Source of the DNA: Petroclostridium xylanilyticum
Lineage (GTDB): Bacteria; Bacillota; Clostridia; SK-Y3
Assembly (NCBI RefSeq): GCF_002252565.1
Contig: NZ_NPML01000004.1
Span: forward strand, 1 to 64,000
Length of the DNA stretch: 64,000 bases
Direction: 5' to 3'
In this document: positions 59,207 to 64,000 of the stretch, in pieces
Numbering within the stretch: the first letter of the stretch is position 1
Layout of the letters: each line of letters begins with the position of its first letter
The notes under the pieces: generated by a model
Seen by the model: the letters and a program-made list of their open reading frames with translations, nothing else
Databases searched by the model: none
Told to the model about the DNA's origin: nothing
Position numbers and translations under genes: made by a program

Positions 59207-59371
59207 CACATAATTGATATTAAAAAAATGCTGTTCTACCTATGAGGTATTTTAATTTAACTATATAATGTTATTTTATATTTAGAAAATAGCAATTTTT
59301 TATAGAGGAAATTTATGCTAAATGTTGAATATATGCATAGGGGATGGTTATAAATTTCTAGAGGTGTTTTT

Positions 59372-60406
59372 ATGAAGAATATCTATACAGTCCTAATTAT
59401 AGTTCTATTCATAATTTTTACATCTGCTTTCGCCTTTTCAATTTTTTATTTTCAAAAAAGTGATTTAACTCTTTCTGCTGACAGTATGCCAAAAGATAAT
59501 ACAAAAAGGCCGGAGTACCACTTTGCTATTATTGCCCAAAATACGGATGATCCCTTTTGGCAGTCTGTTAAGAAAGGAACCCTGGAAGCTGCTAGGGCAT
59601 TTAATGTGGCTGTTGAGTTTAATGGGCCACGTTTTACAAATATTGTTGAAGAACTTCAGTACTTGGATATTGCTATTGCGTCCAGGGTAGACGGGATAGC
59701 AACCCATGTCCTTGATGATAAACAATTTACTCCCCTTATAGACAAAGCAGTAAATATGAACATTCCCGTTGTCACCATTGAAACTGACGCAAAAACCAGT
59801 AAGCGGTCATCCTTTATTGGCACCAATAGCTTTAAATTGGGCGATGAAGGCGGCAAGCTAATAGCGGAAGCTGCCGGAGGAAAAGCCAAGGTTGCGGTGA
59901 TACTTAACAGCTATAGTGATGATGGAGAAAATATAGCACAGAATCTAAGGGTTGCCGGGTTTCGGGATGCCATTAAAAATTATCCCGAGATTGAGATCAA
60001 GACGGTGCAGTCATCCAGGATGGGGATTTTTAGTGCCGAAGAGGTTACCCAGGAAATTCTGAATAAATTTCCCGATGTTAATGCTATCTTTTGCACAAGT
60101 TCCAAGGATACTATCGGTGCTGCGCAGGTTATAGTAGATTTTAACAGGGTTGGAGATGTTACACTCATTGGATACAGCGATTTGAAGGAAGTGCTGCGCT
60201 ATGTTGAAAAAGGTGTTATCTATGGCACGGTAATAAGCAATCCCGTTAATATGGGGTATGAAAGCATTAAGGCTCTTGTAGAATTAAAAAAGAAAAAACG
60301 CACATCGTCTTATGTTGACACAGGGGTTAGTGTGGTGACTGGTAAAAATCTTGCGGAATACAACAAGATGATGGAAACAGAGAAAGGACAGGATCTTTTA
60401 AAATGA
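59372..60406 (+). CDS. Membrane-anchored periplasmic sugar-binding protein (sensor type)
   Basis: The 344-residue Peripla_BP_4 protein has an N-terminal uncleaved-looking anchor (about 5-28) and no lipobox Cys, then a ribose/xylose-type binding domain (HFAIIAQNTDDPFWQSVKKG start; later GVIYGTVISNPVNMGYESI). It overlaps the next gene by ATGA, so it is translated with the TM-AraC regulator and not with permeases. This suggests a sensing role, as for XylFII of Clostridium beijerinckii (analogy). Confidence 0.85.
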   Translation: MKNIYTVLIIVLFIIFTSAFAFSIFYFQKSDLTLSADSMPKDNTKRPEYHFAIIAQNTDDPFWQSVKKGTLEAARAFNVAVEFNGPRFTNIVEELQYLDIAIASRVDGIATHVLDDKQFTPLIDKAVNMNIPVVTIETDAKTSKRSSFIGTNSFKLGDEGGKLIAEAAGGKAKVAVILNSYSDDGENIAQNLRVAGFRDAIKNYPEIEIKTVQSSRMGIFSAEEVTQEILNKFPDVNAIFCTSSKDTIGAAQVIVDFNRVGDVTLIGYSDLKEVLRYVEKGVIYGTVISNPVNMGYESIKALVELKKKKRTSSYVDTGVSVVTGKNLAEYNKMMETEKGQDLLK

Positions 60407-62364
60407 GAAGGTTTTTACATAGACTATTTAGCACTAATAAAATAAGAAAAAAGATGATATTATATTTTTTTCTAACAACTTTCCTGATGAGTATCACCAG
60501 TCTATATACGTATTATAATGCCCGTATGTTTATGTTGAAGATGAATACCATGTTTATGAGTAATGTTTATCTCAATGAATTATATAGCGATGTCAGCAAA
60601 GCGGAAGGATATCTTGAAAATTTTCTCTCAACAAAGCACTCCGATAGTTTAAGAGAATACATACGATACAGTAACAATTTAAGGCAGAAGACAGAAAAAA
60701 TCCGCAAAGAAATTTCTAACATAGAGAGCCAATTATTATTAAAAGATATCGCTAATATGATTGATACATACTTAATTGAAGCAGATGCGGCTGTCAATGC
60801 GAAGAGAGGGCGGGATATTAACGAGTATATAACCCGTTATACTGAAGCTAATAAGATAGCCGGTTATATTAATTTATATATAAACCGTTTGAATACAAAA
60901 CAATTTGAGGAAAATACCGCCAGGTATCTGGTAATACTGGATAGACTCAATCTTATACAGCTTTTAAATATAATCATCATTGCGGATGTTGTTGTATTTA
61001 ATATTATTCTTATCCTATGGTTTACATTCAAAATAACAAAGCCCATTATAAGCTTATCACAAGCTGCTGATGAAATTTCAAAGGGAAATTTCGATGTCGA
61101 ACAGGTAGTTGTAAATGCCGAAGATGAAATCAGTGTTATGGCCGATGCGTTCAACCGTATGGCCTCAAGTATTAAGAATTATATTGATGAAATCAAAGGA
61201 AAAGATGACCACAGCAAAGAATTGGAAGTTTACAAAGGGATTTTTGAAATCAATGAAATGGGTGGATATATCATGACTGTAGAATTTGGAGAAGAAGATG
61301 ATTCGGGCAATATCGGCAACAAGATAGGATTAAGCGTAAAGAGTCAATCTTTTTATCCATATTTTAGGGATATTATTAAATGCCGGTGCAGGTGCCTGGT
61401 TGGTCCTATCATGTTAAACCGCATTGTTATATTTATACCTTCTGATTTTACGGGTGATGAATATTTTCAAAGACTGGAGGCTTTAAGCATAGGTGATTAT
61501 ATTTTGGATAAAATATCTGAAAAATTAGATGCAGATATATGCATTGGAATAGGTAGAAGCTATAAAGGTTTGGAAAATTTATCGTGCTCTTATAAAGAGT
61601 CTTTAAAAGCAATCAGGCATGCTAAAAGCAAAGAAACTGTACATATCATGGATGTACCGGTTGAAGGGAAAATAAATCCCGCATATCCGTTGTTAAAAGA
61701 AAAAGTACTGCTGGAAAAAGCTTATATTGGTGATGCTAGTGAATGTATTCAGGCTTTTGAATTTATCTTTGACTGGTTGGTTACAGAATATGGTAATTCG
61801 ATACAAAATATAAAAAATAAACTTATTGAACTGATGGTTTTACTTTACCGGCTGGCATGGGACTATGGTGCCGAAGAGAATGAATTTATAAACCGCCGCC
61901 ATTATCTTGATGAAATGCTGGAATTTGAAGAGCTTTCCAAGCTGAAAATATGGTGCAGGGAAAGAATTGAATATATAGTACGCAGTATCAGCAGCATAAG
62001 GGAAAAGAAAATAAATAGCTTGATACTGAAGGCCAGGGATTACATTGATAAGAATTTTAAAAGTGAGATTACCCTGGAGGACGTATCAAGGGAAGTAAAT
62101 GTTAGCCCCCATTATTTTAGCAGGCTTTTTAAAGAGGAAACCGGTGAAAACTTTATAGAATATCTAACATCGGTCAGGATTCAAAAAGCAAAAGAATTAC
62201 TTGAAAATGAATGCATAAGTGTTAAAGAAATATGCTATCAGGTAGGTTATGGTGACCCAAATTATTTTAGCAGAATATTTAAAAAGGTAGTTGGAATAAC
62301 GCCAACCGATTATAAAAGAATCATCGATTCTAATCCCTATAAAGAAGCTGTGCAAAATAAATGA
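60403..62364 (+). CDS. Membrane-bound TM-HAMP-AraC transcription regulator
   Basis: The 653-residue protein has TM1 (about 18-40), a helical extracellular segment (about 45-185), TM2 (about 187-210), a HAMP domain (about 210-262; KITKPIISLSQAADEISKGNF), a YesN-like middle part, and a C-terminal AraC pair (about 548-645; LEDVSREVNVSPHYFSRLF and VKEICYQVGYGDPNYFSRIF). No kinase or receiver domain is present, so signal passes from membrane to DNA-binding part in one chain. ATGA overlaps on both sides tie it to the two binding proteins. Confidence 0.88.
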   Translation: MRRFLHRLFSTNKIRKKMILYFFLTTFLMSITSLYTYYNARMFMLKMNTMFMSNVYLNELYSDVSKAEGYLENFLSTKHSDSLREYIRYSNNLRQKTEKIRKEISNIESQLLLKDIANMIDTYLIEADAAVNAKRGRDINEYITRYTEANKIAGYINLYINRLNTKQFEENTARYLVILDRLNLIQLLNIIIIADVVVFNIILILWFTFKITKPIISLSQAADEISKGNFDVEQVVVNAEDEISVMADAFNRMASSIKNYIDEIKGKDDHSKELEVYKGIFEINEMGGYIMTVEFGEEDDSGNIGNKIGLSVKSQSFYPYFRDIIKCRCRCLVGPIMLNRIVIFIPSDFTGDEYFQRLEALSIGDYILDKISEKLDADICIGIGRSYKGLENLSCSYKESLKAIRHAKSKETVHIMDVPVEGKINPAYPLLKEKVLLEKAYIGDASECIQAFEFIFDWLVTEYGNSIQNIKNKLIELMVLLYRLAWDYGAEENEFINRRHYLDEMLEFEELSKLKIWCRERIEYIVRSISSIREKKINSLILKARDYIDKNFKSEITLEDVSREVNVSPHYFSRLFKEETGENFIEYLTSVRIQKAKELLENECISVKEICYQVGYGDPNYFSRIFKKVVGITPTDYKRIIDSNPYKEAVQNK

Positions 62365-63467
62365 TAAAGGTGGGCAGGTTGATGGATTACAAAAAAAATA
62401 AACGAATCATTATGTTTCTCCTCATGCTTTTAAACCTTATTTTAATTAGTGGATGCCGTATTTCTCAAGATAAAGAAATAAATTATAACAAGGAAGATGC
62501 TACAGAGCGGAAAATCAAGATAGGATTTTCAATGGGGACTTTAAAGGAAGAACGCTGGCAAAGGGACAGGGATATTTTTGTAGCCAAGGCGAAAGAACTT
62601 GGAGCGGAGGTAATCGTCCAGAATGCGAACAATGATAGTAATGAGCAGATGAGCCAGGTGAAATATTTACTGGAGCAGGGTATTGATATTCTTGTCATTG
62701 TACCGCATGATGCGGATAAGGCTGCATCTATCGTGCAAATGGCAAAAAAGGAAGGTATAAAGGTAATTTCATACGACCGTCTTGTAAGAAACGCAAATGT
62801 AGATATGTACATATCCTTCGATAATGTTAAAGTTGGAGAATTGATGGCTGAACATCTTGTAAAAAGTGTACCTGCCGGTAATTATGTGATTATTAATGGT
62901 GCAAAAAATGATTACAATACGCATATGTTTAATGAGGGATATAAAAATGTGTTAAAACCTTATATTGATATGGGAAATATAGATATAATAGAAGAAATTT
63001 GGGCTGAGGACTGGAAAAGGGAAGATGCTTTTAAATGCGTAGAGAGGACATTGCAGAATGGTTATAAAATAGATGGAATAATAGCCGCAAATGACAGCCT
63101 CGCGGAAGCAGTAATTGAGGCACTTGCCGAGCGGAGGCTGGCAGGCAGGATTCCTGTGGTTGGCCATGACGCTGACTTGGCCGGGTGTCAAAGAGTGGCT
63201 GAAGGCACTCAGCTAATGACTATATATAAACCAATTAACAGGATCGCTCAAATATCCGCAGAAATGGCTATAAAGATGGCAAAGGGTGAAGAAATAAAAG
63301 CTAACAGTAGTATTAATGATGGAAAGTACAGCGTTCCTTATTATAAGATACAGTCTGTACCCGTTATCCGGGAAAATTTAATAAATACGGTTATATATGA
63401 TGGTTTTCACCGGCTGGATGACGTTTTTAGGAATGTTCCAAAATCCCAATGGCCTGTAATAAAATAA
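62361..63467 (+). CDS. Xylose-binding-type lipoprotein (XylF-like)
   Basis: The 368-residue Peripla_BP_4 protein resembles XylF: KIGFSMGTLKEERWQRD, SYDRLVRNANVDMYISFDN and VVGHDADLAGCQ. It has a lipobox (ILISGC). The ATG at 62361 overlaps the regulator stop; an ATG at 62382 with GGTGGGCAGG upstream gives a cleaner signal peptide and is equally likely. It belongs to the sensing operon; the next gene encodes another XylF-type protein. Confidence 0.87.
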   Translation: MIKVGRLMDYKKNKRIIMFLLMLLNLILISGCRISQDKEINYNKEDATERKIKIGFSMGTLKEERWQRDRDIFVAKAKELGAEVIVQNANNDSNEQMSQVKYLLEQGIDILVIVPHDADKAASIVQMAKKEGIKVISYDRLVRNANVDMYISFDNVKVGELMAEHLVKSVPAGNYVIINGAKNDYNTHMFNEGYKNVLKPYIDMGNIDIIEEIWAEDWKREDAFKCVERTLQNGYKIDGIIAANDSLAEAVIEALAERRLAGRIPVVGHDADLAGCQRVAEGTQLMTIYKPINRIAQISAEMAIKMAKGEEIKANSSINDGKYSVPYYKIQSVPVIRENLINTVIYDGFHRLDDVFRNVPKSQWPVIK

Positions 63468-63573
63468 AGTCTTACTATTTTGTACATTAATATTATGCTA
63501 TGACTTTCTATAATCGAAGTAAATCTAATAATTTAAGATAGACAATCATAAATACCTCTAGAGACAGAGTAAA

Positions 63574-63631
63574 CCTCCTTATAGTAATATTAATATAACA
63601 GTAAACAACTGTAAAAATTTTTATAAGGAGG
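63574..63631 (+). promoter_or_regulatory. RBS-sequestering helix before the XylF gene
   Basis: CCTCCTTATA (63574-63583) is the perfect complement of TATAAGGAGG (63622-63631), the ribosome binding site of the gene at 63641. An inner pair ACAGT/ACTGT (63598-63602 and 63608-63612) lies between. If transcribed, the leader could mask the site. The 19-bp sequence at 63573-63591 also occurs at 22274-22292. Confidence 0.45.
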
Positions 63632-63640
63632 AATTTTTTT

Positions 63641-64000
63641 ATGAGAAAAACAGTAAAAATTATTGCTTTAATACTGGCGTTAATGATGGCAGTATCGGTA
63701 TTTGCAGGATGTAATTCGGCGAAAAAGCAAGAAGCTGCTCCAGCTCCAGCACCTGCTCCAGAAAAGAAAGAAGAAGCAAAACAACCGGAAGCTAAGACTG
63801 ACCAAAAGATTGTCGTTGGATTATCTCTTCCAACGCAGAGGGAAGAAAGATGGGTAAGAGACAAAGAGACAATGGAAGCCGAAGCTAAAAAGCTTGGTAT
63901 TGATTTAAAAGTGCAGATTTCTGATAATGATGCCGGAAAGCAGATGGCTCAGGCGGAAAATCTACTTGCCCAAGGAATTAATGTTTTGATTCTTGCCCCT
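63641..64000 (+). CDS. xylF: Xylose ABC transporter binding protein, 5' part (runs off window)
   Basis: The first 120 codons are present. A signal peptide with lipobox FAGC (C24) is followed by an Ala/Pro/Lys/Glu-rich linker, then VVGLSLPTQREERWVRDKETM, the XylF start pattern, as in the preceding gene. ATG at 63641 behind AAGGAGGA. It probably begins a xylFGH operon that continues beyond the window, controlled by the upstream TM-AraC unit (inference). Confidence 0.85.
   Translation, partial: MRKTVKIIALILALMMAVSVFAGCNSAKKQEAAPAPAPAPEKKEEAKQPEAKTDQKIVVGLSLPTQREERWVRDKETMEAEAKKLGIDLKVQISDNDAGKQMAQAENLLAQGINVLILAP

Overview
The window comes from a low-GC, endospore-forming member of the Bacillota, most likely a plant-fibre-degrading Clostridia species. 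This rests on several spore genes (sleB, yunB, ytxC, a BofC-domain gene, sigK with a pro-sequence), strong AGGAGG ribosome binding sites, GTG and TTG starts, a GatCAB operon, and three carbohydrate loci dedicated to arabinoxylan. Genus and species cannot be fixed from the sequence.

Layout. 0-1.4 kb: a TnpB-only IS200/IS605-type element with an omegaRNA-like 3' end. 1.5-2.9 kb: D-lyxose isomerase and the germination hydrolase sleB. 3.1-16.8 kb: a glucuronoxylan island made of two YesN-type response regulators around one YesM-type kinase, an oligosaccharide ABC importer (binding protein plus two permeases), and three cytosolic hydrolases (GH67, GH39, GH8). The island is bracketed by the intact sleB on the left and a gutted sleB copy next to tRNA-Lys on the right. 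17.3-25.4 kb: housekeeping (tRNA-Lys, FmdB zinc ribbon, rRNA methyltransferase, intracellular subtilisin-like protease, YebC, yunB, ligA). 25.5-35.6 kb: an arabinan/arabinoxylan locus with an ArsR-type regulator, a second CUT1 importer, a lipoprotein GH43 and two GH51 enzymes. 36-57 kb: gatCAB, an M20 amidohydrolase, a MacA/MacB-like pair without ATPase, spore genes, uvrB-uvrA behind a LexA-like box, PBP1A, and a rearranged sigK locus. 57-64 kb: HAD phosphatase, RluA-type synthase, and a membrane-tethered AraC regulator between two sugar-binding proteins, followed by the start of a xylF-type transporter gene.

How it works together (inference from families). Surface GH43 trims arabinan side chains. 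Two importers without their own ATPase, presumably sharing an MsmX-like ATPase encoded elsewhere, bring in glucuronoxylo- and arabino-oligosaccharides. GH67, GH8, GH39 and GH51 finish them in the cytosol. Pentose sensing is probably split between the RR-HK-RR cassette, the ArsR protein, and the periplasmic-binding-protein plus TM-HAMP-AraC unit at the right edge.

Most interesting: (1) the sigK locus, which holds a complete pro-sigK preceded 2.1 kb upstream by a duplicated promoter and first 41 codons, joined directly to a serine-recombinase fragment: the scar of a skin-like element; (2) the binding-protein / TM-HAMP-AraC sensing operon, which looks like a one-chain variant of XylFII-LytS-YesN; (3) the sleB duplication bracketing the xylan island; (4) decayed gene tails (malic enzyme, HAD hydrolase) in intergenic regions that look empty.
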